This document shows positions 35,310-45,718 of a stretch of DNA of 64,000 bases, piece by piece. The stretch is from contig NZ_CP108109.1 in NCBI RefSeq assembly GCF_036199905.1, positions 2,837,501 through 2,901,500 on the forward strand, given 5' to 3'. The position numbers were made by a program, and so were the translations under genes. The notes under the pieces were generated by a model that was given only the letters and a program-made list of their open reading frames with translations, made no database searches and had not been told where the DNA came from. This DNA comes from Streptomyces sp. NBC_00223. Lineage in GTDB: Bacteria > Actinomycetota > Actinomycetes > Streptomycetales > Streptomycetaceae. Position 1 is the stretch's first letter. Each line of letters begins with the position of its first letter.

Positions 35310-36599
35310 TCACGACACCTTGTCGCCGAGGGTGTCCAGGGTGTGGGTGGCCACGTAGTCGGCCATGGTGTCGTTGCGTATCGCCTCCCACAGCTCGGAC
35401 GTGCCGTTCTGGTCGAGCAGGACGACCGACTGCTTCTGGATGGTGTCGAATCCGGCGACGGGCGCGTTCATGAAGACCATGTCCGAGGAACGCACCCCGC
35501 GCATGTTCCACACCAGGCCGCGCAGATCGCCGTCGGAGAGCCGGTCGTCCACGCTGACGACCGAGGTGACCTGGTCCAGGGTGCGCTTGAGCTTGAGCGG
35601 ATTGGTGAAGGTGCCGCCGGAGAGCATCTTGCTCAGCACGGCCCGCAGGAAGTTCTGCTGCCGGTGGGTGCGGTCGAGGTCGCCGCGCGGCAGGCCGTAG
35701 CGCTCGCGCACGTAGTCGAGCGCGTCGCTGCCGTTCATGTGATGGGGGCCGGCGGTCCAGACGCCGCCGGGGCCGTTGCGCCGCGAGACGGTCTTGTCGA
35801 CCGTGATGTCCACGCCGCCGACCGCGTCGGTCAGCTTCTTGAAGCCGCTCCAGTCGATGACCGCGAGATGGTCGATCTTCACCTTGGCCAGCCGCTGCAC
35901 GGTGTCGATGAGCAGCGGCGGGCCGCCCCAGGAGAAGGCGGCGTTCAGCTTGGCCTTGCCGTGGCCGGGGATGCTCACCCAGGAGTCGCGGGGCAGCGAG
36001 ACGACATACGCGTTCTTGTGGTCGGCCGGGAGGTGCACCAGCATCATCGTGTCGCTGCGCTGGGCGCCCGGCTTCCACTCCGGGGCCTTGGCGTCCTTGC
36101 CGGTGGTCGGCAGGTCGGAGCGGGCGTCGACGCCGACCAGCAGGAAGGTCTGACTGCCGTCCTTGGAGGGCGGCGGCAACGCGGCCTTGGGCACGTCGGT
36201 GGGGAAGGCATGAGGGATGCGCTCGACCCGGCCGGTGTAGTGCTCGTACGCCCAGTAGGTGGTGCCCGCGATCAGGAGCGCGCCCGTGCACAGCAGGACG
36301 AGGGCGGCGTAGAGCACCCGGCGGGTACGTCGGCGGCGCCGGGCGCGGCGGTCGGGGACCGGCGGCGGTACGTCGTCGGGGTTCTCGGCGAAGTCGTTCG
36401 GGTCCTCCTTCGCCTGGGCCGCCTCGGGCCGTACGTCCCCGGGCGCTCCCGTCGCCAGCAGGTCGTCGAGGGCTCCGGGGTGCTCACGCTCCCCGCCCGC
36501 ACCGCCCGTACCACCGGCGCCACCGGTACCGACCGCGCGGTCCGTACTGTCCGCGTTGTCCCCACCGCTCACGCGGTCGTTGTCACCGTCGTCGGACAC
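35310..36599 (-). CDS. LCP family wall-polymer ligase 6
   Basis: 429 residues, GTG start. Acidic/Gly-rich then Arg-rich cytoplasmic tail (1-94), membrane helix (about 95-117) and LCP domain (TFLLVGVDARSD, RSDTMMLVHLPAD, VVSLPRDSWV, DYVRERYGLPRGD). In a subgroup without LytR_C and with the C-terminal IRNDTMADYV segment. Divergent from ugd (106 nt), which makes UDP-glucuronate, so both may serve an acidic wall polymer (inference). Confidence 0.92.
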   Translation of the reverse strand: MSDDGDNDRVSGGDNADSTDRAVGTGGAGGTGGAGGEREHPGALDDLLATGAPGDVRPEAAQAKEDPNDFAENPDDVPPPVPDRRARRRRRTRRVLYAALVLLCTGALLIAGTTYWAYEHYTGRVERIPHAFPTDVPKAALPPPSKDGSQTFLLVGVDARSDLPTTGKDAKAPEWKPGAQRSDTMMLVHLPADHKNAYVVSLPRDSWVSIPGHGKAKLNAAFSWGGPPLLIDTVQRLAKVKIDHLAVIDWSGFKKLTDAVGGVDITVDKTVSRRNGPGGVWTAGPHHMNGSDALDYVRERYGLPRGDLDRTHRQQNFLRAVLSKMLSGGTFTNPLKLKRTLDQVTSVVSVDDRLSDGDLRGLVWNMRGVRSSDMVFMNAPVAGFDTIQKQSVVLLDQNGTSELWEAIRNDTMADYVATHTLDTLGDKVS

Positions 36600-36705
36600 G
36601 ATCGCACCCCGCCCCTGAGACCAGCAGATCTATGGACGCATTGTGGACCTATGGCCACGCCCCCACCCCGGGTTTGGTTCAGCCGGTGACGACTATGCTC
36701 TGCGC

Positions 36706-38046
36706 ATGCCTCTGAAGGTCACTGTCATCGGCACCGGCTATCTCGGCGCCACGCATGCTGCCGCGATGGCGGAACTCGGTTTCGAGGTGCTGGGACTCGA
36801 TGTCGAGCCGCACAAGATCGAACTGCTCTCGCAGGGCCGGGTCCCCATGTACGAGCCGGGCCTGGAGGAACTGCTCGCCCGGCATGTGGCCGGGATCGAG
36901 GGCTCCACCGGGCGGCTGCGCTTCACCACCTCCTGGGAGGAGGTGGCGGACTTCGGCGACGTGCACTTCGTGTGCGTCAACACCCCGCAGAAGCGCGGGG
37001 AGTTCGCCTGCGACATGAGCTATGTGGAGAACGCCTTCAGCTGGCTCGCCCCGCATCTGCGGCGGCCCGCCCTGGTGGTCGGCAAGTCCACCGTGCCGGT
37101 GGGCAGCGCGGCCCGGCTCGCGGCGATGCTGAGTGAACTCGCCCCCGTCGGCGAGGGCGCCGAGCTGGCCTGGAACCCGGAGTTCCTGCGGGAGGGCTTC
37201 GCCGTGCAGGACACCCTGCACCCGGACCGGATCGTGGTCGGTGTCGCCAGTGAGCGCGCGGAGTCGGTCCTGCGGGAGGTGTACGCCGCGCCCGTCGCGG
37301 AGGGCACGCCCTTCGTGGTGACCGACTATCCGACCGCGGAACTCGTCAAGACCGCCGCGAACGCCTTCCTGGCCACCAAGATCTCCTTCATCAACGCCAT
37401 GGCCGAGGTCAGCGAGGCCGCGGGCGGCGACGTCGCCAAGCTCGCCGAGGCGATCGGCTACGACGACCGGATCGGCCACAAGTTCCTGCGGGCCGGCATC
37501 GGCTTCGGCGGCGGCTGTCTGCCCAAGGACATCCGCGCGTTCATGGCCCGGGCGGGCGAACTCGGCGCCGACCAGGCGCTGACCTTCCTGCGCGAGGTCG
37601 ACTCGATCAACATGCGCCGCCGCACCCACATGGTGGAGATGGCCCGCGAGGCGCTGGGCGGCGGCTTCCTCGGCCGGCGGATCGCCGTGCTCGGCGCGAC
37701 CTTCAAGCCCGACTCCGACGACGTACGCGACTCCCCCGCACTGAATGTCGCGGGCCAGATCCAGCTCCAGGGCGGTCAGGTCACCGTCTACGACCCCAAG
37801 GGCATGGACAACGCCCGCGCCCTGTTCCCCACCCTGGGCTACGCCGCCACCGCGGTGGACGCGGTCCGCGGCGCCGATGTCGTCCTGCACCTCACGGAGT
37901 GGCGCGAGTTCCGCGAACTCGACCCGGCCGCGCTGGCGGAGGTCGCCGGCCGGCGCTCGCTGCTCGACGGGCGCAACGCGCTGGACCCCGAGCTGTGGCG
38001 CAAGGCCGGCTGGACGTACCGCGCGATGGGCCGCCCCACCGCCTGA
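36706..38046 (+). CDS. ugd: UDP-glucose 6-dehydrogenase
   Basis: 446 residues from the ATG at 36706. It oxidises UDP-glucose to UDP-glucuronate with 2 NAD+. The N-terminal Rossmann motif VIGTGYLGATHAAAMAELG, the conserved GKSTVPVG, the catalytic Cys in GFGGGCLPKDIRAF (about residue 271) and the C-terminal UDP-binding part (LGATFKPDSDDVRDSPAL) are all present. Product feeds acidic exopolysaccharide or wall glycan synthesis, fitting the glycosyltransferase/LCP neighbourhood. Related UDP-ManNAc dehydrogenases are less likely by motif. Confidence 0.93.
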   Translation: MPLKVTVIGTGYLGATHAAAMAELGFEVLGLDVEPHKIELLSQGRVPMYEPGLEELLARHVAGIEGSTGRLRFTTSWEEVADFGDVHFVCVNTPQKRGEFACDMSYVENAFSWLAPHLRRPALVVGKSTVPVGSAARLAAMLSELAPVGEGAELAWNPEFLREGFAVQDTLHPDRIVVGVASERAESVLREVYAAPVAEGTPFVVTDYPTAELVKTAANAFLATKISFINAMAEVSEAAGGDVAKLAEAIGYDDRIGHKFLRAGIGFGGGCLPKDIRAFMARAGELGADQALTFLREVDSINMRRRTHMVEMAREALGGGFLGRRIAVLGATFKPDSDDVRDSPALNVAGQIQLQGGQVTVYDPKGMDNARALFPTLGYAATAVDAVRGADVVLHLTEWREFRELDPAALAEVAGRRSLLDGRNALDPELWRKAGWTYRAMGRPTA

Positions 38047-38093
38047 GCGCTTGATCCGCTGCGGCGGCCGGGCCCCGGTCCGGCCGCCCGCCG

Positions 38094-38660
38094 CTACGAA
38101 ACCCGGTTCTTCCGGTACGTCCGCATCTTCGCCCGGCTGCCGCAGATCGCCATCGAGCACCAGCGACTGCGGCCCGCCGGGCTGCGGTCGTAGTAGACCC
38201 ACCGGCAGGTGTCGGCGGCGCACGCCTTGAGCCGCTGCCAGGTGCCGTCGGCGGTCGCGGCCGCGACGGCGGCGGCGACCCGGGCGGTGAGCGCGGGTAC
38301 ACCGGTCAGCCCGTCGACCGGGTGGAGGGCGGCGGCGCCCAGCGGGTCGAACGTCAGCCGCAGGGGCCCGCGGGCGAGCAGCCGGTCCAGCGTCTCCAGG
38401 GTCTCCGCGGGCAGGTCCGCGCCCGCGTGCGCCGAGCACACGTCCCGCAGCGCCTCCCGCAGGGCGAGCGCGTCGGCGAGCCCGTCCGCGCCGAGATCCG
38501 GGCTGTCGACACCGCGGGCCCGCAGCCATGCCGTGAGGGCGTCCGGCGTGGCCAGTTCATCGGGACCGCTCTCCAGGTCCACGGTGTTGACCAGATCCTG
38601 CACCAGCCGCAGCGGCTCGGGGGCGGGATCGCGTACTCCGGGCTGTTCCACGCTTGCCAC
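38094..38660 (-). CDS. CGNR zinc-finger transcription regulator
   Basis: 188 residues, GTG start. N-terminal ABATE-type ligand domain (about 1-135) and C-terminal CGNR zinc finger with CAADTCRWVYYDRSP and WCSMAICGSRAKMRTYR, where four cysteines bind zinc and the basic tail contacts DNA. It is a predicted regulator of unknown signal. Its divergent promoter region with the VOC gene carries three GTTACC elements that could be its operator. Confidence 0.88.
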   Translation of the reverse strand: MASVEQPGVRDPAPEPLRLVQDLVNTVDLESGPDELATPDALTAWLRARGVDSPDLGADGLADALALREALRDVCSAHAGADLPAETLETLDRLLARGPLRLTFDPLGAAALHPVDGLTGVPALTARVAAAVAAATADGTWQRLKACAADTCRWVYYDRSPAGRSRWCSMAICGSRAKMRTYRKNRVS

Positions 38661-38721
38661 GTTACCGCCGCACCGCCATCATGGAGTAACGGTTACCGCC
38701 AAGTGCCCCTATAGAGGTAAC
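38661..38721. promoter_or_regulatory. candidate CGNR-regulator operator array
   Basis: Two direct copies of GTTACCGCC (38661-38669 and 38692-38700), exactly 31 bp apart, and an inverted GGTAAC (38716-38721) lie between the CGNR gene and the VOC gene. The spacing is about three helical turns, as for cooperative repressor binding. Confidence 0.45.
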
Positions 38722-38763
38722 GCGGTACGCCCGGAGCAACGCCCTTCTCGGAGAGGAATCGTC

Positions 38764-39129
38764 ATGATCGGCACCCTCGGCGCGGTCGTCCTGGACTGTC
38801 CCGACCCCAAGGCCCTCGGCGCCTTCTACGCCGAAGTGCTCGGCGGCACCCTGGACGCGGAGGACGAGACCTGGGTCGACCTCAAGCGTGAGGGGCAGCA
38901 ACTGCTCTCCTTCCAGCAGGCACCCGGCCACCGCCCGCCGGTCTGGCCCGACCCGGAACGCCCCCAGCAGTTCCACCTCGACATCGAGGTGCCCCGCGAG
39001 CAGTGGGACGCCGCCGAGGCCCGGGTGCTCGCCCTCGGCGCGACCCTGCTGGAGTCCGACGACGGCGCCCGCAACTGGCGGGTCTACGCGGACCCCGCGG
39101 GCCATCCCTTCTGCCTCTGCGCCTGCTGA
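38764..39129 (+). CDS. VOC (glyoxalase/bleomycin-resistance) superfamily protein
   Basis: 121 residues. A single vicinal-oxygen-chelate domain with paired beta-alpha-beta units: GAVVLDCPDPKALGAFYAEVLG at the start and DPAGHPFCLC at the end. Streptomycetes have many such small proteins; some are enzymes or antibiotic-binding, most are unassigned. Possibly the target of the divergent CGNR regulator. Ends in CAC. Confidence 0.85.
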   Translation: MIGTLGAVVLDCPDPKALGAFYAEVLGGTLDAEDETWVDLKREGQQLLSFQQAPGHRPPVWPDPERPQQFHLDIEVPREQWDAAEARVLALGATLLESDDGARNWRVYADPAGHPFCLCAC

Positions 39130-39189
39130 CCGCCGCCGTCCGCGCGCCCGGCGGTACGGCGGCCGGCAGTACGGCGGCCGCCGGCTTCG

Positions 39190-40413
39190 TCAGCTGTCGA
39201 GCGCGCCGCGGGTGGCCACCGAAGGGCCGCGCCCGGCGCGCAGGGCGGCCGCGGCGGACTCGGCGTCGCGCAGCACCCGGACCGCGTTCTGCCAGGTGAG
39301 CTTGGCGAGATCCAGCTCGGACCAGCCGCGGCGCAGGAGTTCGGCGACCAGGTTGGGGTAGCCGGAGACGTCCGTGAGGCCGTCCGGGGTGAAGGCCGTG
39401 CCGTCGAAGTCGCCGCCGATGCCGATGTGGTCGATGCCGGCCAGCGCCCGCATGTGGTCGAGGTGGTCGGCGACCGTCGAGACCGTGGCCCTCGGACGCG
39501 CGTGCGCGGCCTCGAAGGCGCGCTGGACGGTCATCCCGGCGGGGGTCGTGTCGAGCGGGTGCAGTCCGTGGGCGCGCATGTTCTCGTCGGCCGAGACGGT
39601 CCACTCGATGGCGGCCGGGAGGATGAACTTGGGGACGAAGGTGGCCATGGCGACGCCGCCGTTGGCCGGCAGCGCGGCGAGCACGTCGTCGGGGATGTTG
39701 CGCACGTGGTCGCAGACCGCCCGGGCCGAGGAGTGCGAGAAGAGCACCGGCGCCTCGGCGACCCGCAGCGCGGCCCGCATGGTGTCGGCCGAGACATGCG
39801 AGAGGTCGACCAGCATGCCCAGCCGGTTCATCTCGCGCACGACCTCCTCGCCGAAGGCGGTCAGGCCCCCGGCGGCGGGCTCGTCGGTCGCGGAGTCGGC
39901 CCACGGCGTGTTGTCGTTGTGGGTCAGCGTCATGTAGCGGACGCCCAGGGCGTACAGCGAGCGCAGGACCGCGAGCGAGCAGTCGATGGAGTGGCCGCCC
40001 TCGGCGCCCATCAGGGACGCGATCCGGCCCGACGCCCGCGCGGCCTCCATGTCGTCGGCGGTGAGCGCGAGGGCGAGGTCGCCGGCGTACCGCTCGGTCA
40101 TCCGCCGTACGACGTCGATCTGTTCGAGGGTCGCGGTGACCGCCGCTCCCCCGGTCAGCGAGCTGGGCACGTACACCGACCAGAACTGCGCGCCGACCCC
40201 GCCCGCCCGCAGCCGCGGGAGGTCGGTGTGGGTCAGCGCGCTCTGGTCGGCCGCGATGTCGAGCCGGTCGAGGTCGTAGTCGACCTGCTCGCGCAGCGCC
40301 CACGGCAGATCGTTGTGACCGTCCACGACGGGGTGGGCGGCGAGCAGCTCACGGGCGCGGCCGAGCAGGTCCGCGGGCGGTTCGGTGCTGAGGCTGGAGG
40401 ACATGGACGACAT
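39190..40413 (-). CDS. membrane/renal-type dipeptidase, peptidase family M19
   Basis: 407 residues, ATG start (a second ATG lies three codons in). A TIM-barrel binuclear zinc enzyme: the HxD pair in VDGHNDLPW (about residue 33), the bridging Glu in [10 protein letters not shown], then His in VDLSHVS and FSHSSAR and Asp in GIGGDFDG. It hydrolyses dipeptides, in some relatives with L-D specificity. No signal peptide is seen, so it is cytoplasmic. I recall the S. coelicolor counterpart as structurally characterised. Downstream of purE with a 66-nt gap. Confidence 0.92.
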   Translation of the reverse strand: MSSMSSSLSTEPPADLLGRARELLAAHPVVDGHNDLPWALREQVDYDLDRLDIAADQSALTHTDLPRLRAGGVGAQFWSVYVPSSLTGGAAVTATLEQIDVVRRMTERYAGDLALALTADDMEAARASGRIASLMGAEGGHSIDCSLAVLRSLYALGVRYMTLTHNDNTPWADSATDEPAAGGLTAFGEEVVREMNRLGMLVDLSHVSADTMRAALRVAEAPVLFSHSSARAVCDHVRNIPDDVLAALPANGGVAMATFVPKFILPAAIEWTVSADENMRAHGLHPLDTTPAGMTVQRAFEAAHARPRATVSTVADHLDHMRALAGIDHIGIGGDFDGTAFTPDGLTDVSGYPNLVAELLRRGWSELDLAKLTWQNAVRVLRDAESAAAALRAGRGPSVATRGALDS

Positions 40414-40479
40414 GGAGGAGGGTTCGCCTTCCGTGCGGGGTGCCGCGGCCGGCGCCGGACGCCGGTCGGGCGTCCCGCA

Positions 40480-41013
40480 CTAGAAGCCGAAGCCGGCCGT
40501 CCCCTTCACCTTCGCACGCAGCCGTTTGCCCTTCTCGGTCGCCTGCTCGTTCAGCGACGCCTGGAACTCCCGCATCCGGCCGCGCAGCTCGGGGTCGTGC
40601 GCGGCCAGGACGCGTACGGCCAGCAGGCCCGCGTTGCGCGCGCCGGCCACCGAGACCGTGGCGACCGGCACCCCGGCGGGCATCTGGACGATGGACAGCA
40701 GCGAGTCCATGCCGTCGAGGTACTTCAGCGGCACCGGCACGCCGATGACCGGCAGCGGGGTGACCGAGGCGAGCATGCCGGGCAGATGGGCGGCGCCGCC
40801 GGCGCCCGCGATGATCGCCTGGAGACCCCGCTCGTCGGCCTGCTCGCCGTAGGCGATCATCTCGCGCGGCATGCGGTGGGCAGAGAGCACGTCCACCTCG
40901 TAGGGCACCTCGAACTCGTCCAGGGCCTGGGCGGCGGCCTCCATGACGGGCCAGTCCGAGTCGGAGCCCATCACGATGCCGACCAGCGGCGCCGCGGCCG
41001 TGGAGCTACTCAT
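40480..41013 (-). CDS. purE: N5-carboxyaminoimidazole ribonucleotide mutase
   Basis: 177 residues. De novo purine step that moves the carboxylate of N5-CAIR to C4. Signature [13 protein letters not shown], the catalytic-His motif SAHRMPRE and the [11 protein letters not shown] loop are intact. Its ATG overlaps the end of purK by 8 bp, so the pair is translationally coupled. Confidence 0.96.
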   Translation of the reverse strand: MSSSTAAAPLVGIVMGSDSDWPVMEAAAQALDEFEVPYEVDVLSAHRMPREMIAYGEQADERGLQAIIAGAGGAAHLPGMLASVTPLPVIGVPVPLKYLDGMDSLLSIVQMPAGVPVATVSVAGARNAGLLAVRVLAAHDPELRGRMREFQASLNEQATEKGKRLRAKVKGTAGFGF

Positions 41014-42157
41014 CGATCGTTCCTCGCAGGTAGTCGGCCGCGTGGCGGGCGCGCTCGCGCACGTCCGCCAGGTCGTCGCCGTAGGTGTTGACATGGCCGA
41101 CCTTGCGGCCGGGCTTCACGTCCTTGCCGTACATATGGATCTTCAGACCGGGGTCGCGGGCCATGCAGTGCAGATAGGCCGCGTACATGTCGGGGTAGTC
41201 GCCGCCGAGGACATTGGCCATCACCGTCCAGCGGGCGCGCGGGCGCGGGTCGCCGAGCGGGAGGTCGAGCACGGCCCGCAGATGATTGGCGAACTGCGAG
41301 GTGACGGCGCCGTCCATGGTCCAGTGGCCGCTGTTGTGCGGGCGCATCGCCAGCTCGTTGACGAGGATGCCGGGGGTGCCGTCCTCCTGGCGGGTCTCGA
41401 ACAGCTCCACCGCGAGGTGCCCGACGACGCCCAGTTCGCGGGCGATGGTCAGGGCCAGTTGCTGGGCCTGGGCGGACAGCTCGTCCGGCAGCCCGGGCGC
41501 GGGCGCGATCACGGTGTCGCACACGCCGTCCACCTGCACGGACTCCACGACCGGATACGACACGGCCTGTCCGTGCGGCGAGCGGACCACGTTCGCGGCC
41601 AGCTCGCGCACGAAGTCGACCTTCTCCTCGGCGAGCACCGGCACCCCGGCCCGGAAGGGCTCGGCCGCGTCCGCCTCGGACCGGACGATCCACACGCCCT
41701 TGCCGTCGTAGCCGCCGCGCACGGTCTTCAGGACGACCGGGAAGCCGCCCAGCTCCGCGGCGAAGCGCGTCACGTCGGCGGGGTCGGCGACGATCCGGTT
41801 GCGCGGGCAGGGTGCCCCGATCTCGGCCAGCCTGGCCCGCATGACCCCCTTGTCCTGCGCGTGCACGAGCGCGTCGGGGCCGGGACGTACGGCGATGCCG
41901 TCGGCCTCCAGCGCCCGCAGATGGCCGGTCGGCACGTGCTCGTGGTCGAAGGTGATCACATCGCAGCCCGCGGCGAAGGCCCGCAGGGTGTCGAGGTCGC
42001 GGTAGTCACCGACGGTGACATCGGAGACCACCTGGGCGGCGGAGTCCTGCGGGGTGTCGCTCAGAAGCCTGAACCGGACGCCGAGCGGGATGCCCGCTTC
42101 GTGGGTCATGCGGGCGAGCTGGCCGCCGCCGACCATGCCGACTACGGGGAATGTCAC
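41006..42157 (-). CDS. purK: 5-(carboxyamino)imidazole ribonucleotide synthase
   Basis: 383 residues from the GTG at 42157, with an AGGAAAG ribosome site upstream. An ATP-grasp enzyme that carboxylates AIR to N5-[16 protein letters not shown] at the N-terminus, then the ATP-binding [17 protein letters not shown] and [19 protein letters not shown]. Heads the purK-purE pair and is divergent from the GtrA gene. Confidence 0.96.
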   Translation of the reverse strand: MTFPVVGMVGGGQLARMTHEAGIPLGVRFRLLSDTPQDSAAQVVSDVTVGDYRDLDTLRAFAAGCDVITFDHEHVPTGHLRALEADGIAVRPGPDALVHAQDKGVMRARLAEIGAPCPRNRIVADPADVTRFAAELGGFPVVLKTVRGGYDGKGVWIVRSEADAAEPFRAGVPVLAEEKVDFVRELAANVVRSPHGQAVSYPVVESVQVDGVCDTVIAPAPGLPDELSAQAQQLALTIARELGVVGHLAVELFETRQEDGTPGILVNELAMRPHNSGHWTMDGAVTSQFANHLRAVLDLPLGDPRPRARWTVMANVLGGDYPDMYAAYLHCMARDPGLKIHMYGKDVKPGRKVGHVNTYGDDLADVRERARHAADYLRGTIDE

Positions 42158-42382
42158 GTTTCTTTCCTGCCGGAGGTGCGCGGTGGCTGTACGGGGCCGG
42201 GCCCCGGAAGATGGCACTACCAGGGTATCCGCCGTACGACCGCACGAATAACGGCCTTGGCCCGGCGTATTTTCGCACGGCGCGGTTAGCATGATGTGGA
42301 TACGCCCACTGATGACACCCGGACCCCACCAGACACCGGGAACCCGACCCCCGACCCCCCACAGACAGGGCCGAGCGATCAC

Positions 42383-42922
42383 ATGAGCGGACTGCGCACG
42401 CTGCGTTCCAGGCTGGCCCTGCTGTACCGCGAGATCGCCAAGTTCGGCGCGGTGGGCGGTGCGGGCGTCCTGGTCAACATCGGGGTGTTCAACCTGGTCC
42501 GGCACAACACCGGGCTGCAGACCGTACGCGCCAGCATCGTGGCCACGATGGTGTCCATCGCCTTCAACTACGTCGGATTCCGGTACTTCACCTACCGTGA
42601 CCGCGACCGTGCGGGCCGCACCAAGGAACTGAGCCTGTTCCTGTTCTTCAGCGCCATCGGCCTGGTGATCGAGAACGGTGTGCTCTACACGGCGACGTAC
42701 GGATTCGGCTGGGACAGCCAGTTGCAGAGCAACGTCTTCAAGTTCCTCGGCATCGGGGTGGCCACGCTCTTCCGCTTCTGGTCCTACCGCACCTGGGTCT
42801 TCCGCTCGCTTCCCGCCCGGGAGGCCGTAGAACAAGCGGAGTCCTTCCTGACCGGGGAGAAGGGCGGCGAGGCCGTGAACGTCGGCAAGCAGAAGAAGAG
42901 GTCGGCCGACCGGATCGGCTGA
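42383..42922 (+). CDS. GtrA family membrane protein
   Basis: 179 residues from the ATG at 42383; a GTG at 42296 would add 29 Pro/Thr/Asp-rich residues with weaker codon bias. Four membrane helices of the GtrA/DPMS-type flippase family (IAKFGAVGGAGVLVNIGVFNL, NYVGFRYFTYRDRDR, FRFWSYRTWVF). GtrA proteins are thought to move polyprenyl-linked sugars across the membrane for wall or teichoic-acid glycosylation. Convergent with the sensor kinase gene. Confidence 0.85.
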   Translation: MSGLRTLRSRLALLYREIAKFGAVGGAGVLVNIGVFNLVRHNTGLQTVRASIVATMVSIAFNYVGFRYFTYRDRDRAGRTKELSLFLFFSAIGLVIENGVLYTATYGFGWDSQLQSNVFKFLGIGVATLFRFWSYRTWVFRSLPAREAVEQAESFLTGEKGGEAVNVGKQKKRSADRIG

Positions 42923-42987
42923 CCGGGTCTTTCACCCGCACGGCCTACCCGGACCGTACGGCCCACCCGGACCGTACGACCGCCCGC

Positions 42988-44256
42988 TCAGCCGATGACC
43001 TTCTCCTGCGGCGGCTGCGGCGGGATCTCCTGGGCCAGGAAGAGCGCGAAGACCGGCGGCCGCTGCTGGAGCAGTTCCAGCCGCCCGCCGTCCGCCTCGG
43101 CGAGGTCCCGGGCCACCGCGAGCCCGAGCCCGGTGGAGTTGCGGCCGCTGACCGTACGCTCGAAGACCCGCGCGCCGAGGTCGGGCGGCACTCCGGGGCC
43201 CTCGTCGGTCACCTCGACCACCGCCTGGTTGCCGGTGACCCGGGTGTGCAGGGTGACCGTGCCCGCGCCGTGCATCAGCGAGTTCTCGATCAAGGTGGCC
43301 AGCACCTGGGCCACCGCGCCCGGGGTGCCGACCGCCCGCAGCGACCGGGTGCCGGACAGCGCGATGGACCGGCCCTCGCTCCGGTAGGCCGGCCGCCACT
43401 CCTCCACCTGCTGTCTGATCACGTCGTCGAGCCGGAAGTCGACCGCAGAGCCGGTCCGCGGGTCGCGCGCGTTGGTCAGCAGCCGCTGGACGACGGCGGT
43501 GAGCCGTTCCACCTGGCTGAGCGCGATGGTCGCCTCCTCCTTGACCGCCTCCTGGTCGTCGGCGGTGGCCACGATCTCCTCAAGGCGCATCGACAGCGCG
43601 GTCAGCGGGGTCCGCAGCTGGTGCGAGGCGTCGGCGGCCAGCCGCCGCTCGGCGGTCAGCATCCGGCCGATCCGCTCGGCGCTGGCGTCCAGCACGTCCG
43701 CGATCCGGTCGAGTTCGGGCACGCCGTAGCGGCGGTGCCGGGGCCGCGGATCGCCGGAGCCGAGGCGTTCCGCGGTCTCGGCGAGGTCGGTGAGCGGGCT
43801 GGCCAGCCGCCGGGCCTGGCGGACCGCGAGCCCCACCGCGGCCAGCACGGCCAGCAGCGCCACCGCGAGGATCACCAGCAGGGTGCGGCCGATCTCCTGG
43901 CTGACGGTGGAGCGGGACTCCTCGACGGTGACCGACTCGCCGTGCTCGCCGTCCTGGGTGGAGGTGATCACCTTGCCGGTCGGCCGCCTGCCCAGATGGA
44001 CCTCGGGGTGGCCGGGGACCCGGACCAGGGCGTAGCGGTTGTCGGCGACCTGGCGGTCAAGGCCCTTGGCGTCGATGCTCTCACCGGCCAGGATGCGGTT
44101 CTCCACGATCCCGACCAGCCGTACGGCCTCGGACTCGACGCCCTCGCTCGCGGTGCTCTCGATGCTCCTGGTCTCCACGAACACCAGGGACAGCCCGAAG
44201 ACGGCGATGACGACGAGCACCACGGCCAGCGTGGACTGGATCAGACGGCGACGCAC
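42988..44256 (-). CDS. two-component sensor histidine kinase
   Basis: 422 residues, GTG start. Membrane helices at about 7-28 and 124-145 with an extracytoplasmic sensor of about 95 residues between them. A HAMP linker, the phosphoacceptor motif ASHQLRTPL (His near 210) and the ATPase domain (LIENSLMHG N box, DEGPGVPPDL G1, STGLGLAVARDLAEADGG G2) follow. The stop lies 12 nt from the response regulator stop region, in the same operon with the regulator first. The signal is unknown; the location next to GtrA hints at envelope sensing. Confidence 0.93.
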   Translation of the reverse strand: MRRRLIQSTLAVVLVVIAVFGLSLVFVETRSIESTASEGVESEAVRLVGIVENRILAGESIDAKGLDRQVADNRYALVRVPGHPEVHLGRRPTGKVITSTQDGEHGESVTVEESRSTVSQEIGRTLLVILAVALLAVLAAVGLAVRQARRLASPLTDLAETAERLGSGDPRPRHRRYGVPELDRIADVLDASAERIGRMLTAERRLAADASHQLRTPLTALSMRLEEIVATADDQEAVKEEATIALSQVERLTAVVQRLLTNARDPRTGSAVDFRLDDVIRQQVEEWRPAYRSEGRSIALSGTRSLRAVGTPGAVAQVLATLIENSLMHGAGTVTLHTRVTGNQAVVEVTDEGPGVPPDLGARVFERTVSGRNSTGLGLAVARDLAEADGGRLELLQQRPPVFALFLAQEIPPQPPQEKVIG

Positions 44257-44268
44257 GGGCGGCGGGCG

Positions 44269-44943
<675 letters not shown>

Positions 44944-45081
44944 GGGCTTGATGGTAGTCCGCACGGGACACCTGCGGCCCGGTGGTACGCACAGGCCCGT
45001 TCGGCGCCGTTGGGAGGGTTGTCCCGACTGGTGGTGATAGGCCCGGGTGTGCGACAGCTCACACCGGGCTCCCGGGTCCGG

Positions 45082-45576
45082 CTAGGACGGCGCCGCCAGT
45101 TCGGCCCACACGGTCTTGCCCGGCCGGTCGCCGCGGTGGATCACACCCCAGTCAAGACAGAGCCGCTGCACTATGAACATGCCGTGCCCGCCGGGGCGGC
45201 CCGCCCGGTGCGGGGTGCGGGGCGCGGGCTCACCGGCGCCGCCGTCCACGACCTCCATGCGCAGCGCCTTGTTGCTGCGCCACAGCCGCAACTCCTCGGG
45301 GCCGCCCGCGTGAAGACACGCGTTGGTCACCAACTCGGAGACCACCAGCAGCACATCCTCGGCGGCGGCCCTGCGGTCGGCGGTGGAGGCGGGCAGCCAG
45401 CCCCAGTCGCGCAGGGCCTGCCTGGTGAAGTCGCGGGCCCGGGGCACGATTCCGCTCTCGTCGGTGAGCACCAGCCGCCGCACCGGCTCCGCGAGCGCTT
45501 CCACGCCGGGCTCGCCGTCGGAATCGCCCGTGTCCGGGCCACGGTCATCCGCGGCGTAGGGCCGGGTGGTGCTCAT
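45082..45576 (-). CDS. anti-sigma factor kinase-like ATP-binding protein
   Basis: 164 residues from the ATG at 45576. A GHKL ATPase fold like SpoIIAB/RsbW: VVSELVTNACLHAGG (N box), VVDGGAGEP and GGHGMFIVQRLC. Proteins of this type bind a SigF-like sigma factor and phosphorylate a STAS antagonist. Both partners lie beside it: the antagonist immediately upstream on the same strand and the sigma gene divergent. Its N-terminal 30 or so residues are acidic. Confidence 0.85.
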   Translation of the reverse strand: MSTTRPYAADDRGPDTGDSDGEPGVEALAEPVRRLVLTDESGIVPRARDFTRQALRDWGWLPASTADRRAAAEDVLLVVSELVTNACLHAGGPEELRLWRSNKALRMEVVDGGAGEPAPRTPHRAGRPGGHGMFIVQRLCLDWGVIHRGDRPGKTVWAELAAPS

Positions 45577-45718
45577 CAAGGCCTCACCTCACGGATGTCC
45601 GACTGGGGTCCGACTGTCTTCTGCCCGGTCGCTCCCCGGGAACACGTCCGGAGCGTCACGAAAGCTCGCGCGTCCGGGATCACACCTCTCATGCCTCTTG
45701 CCCCCCGTTCGCATCGGG

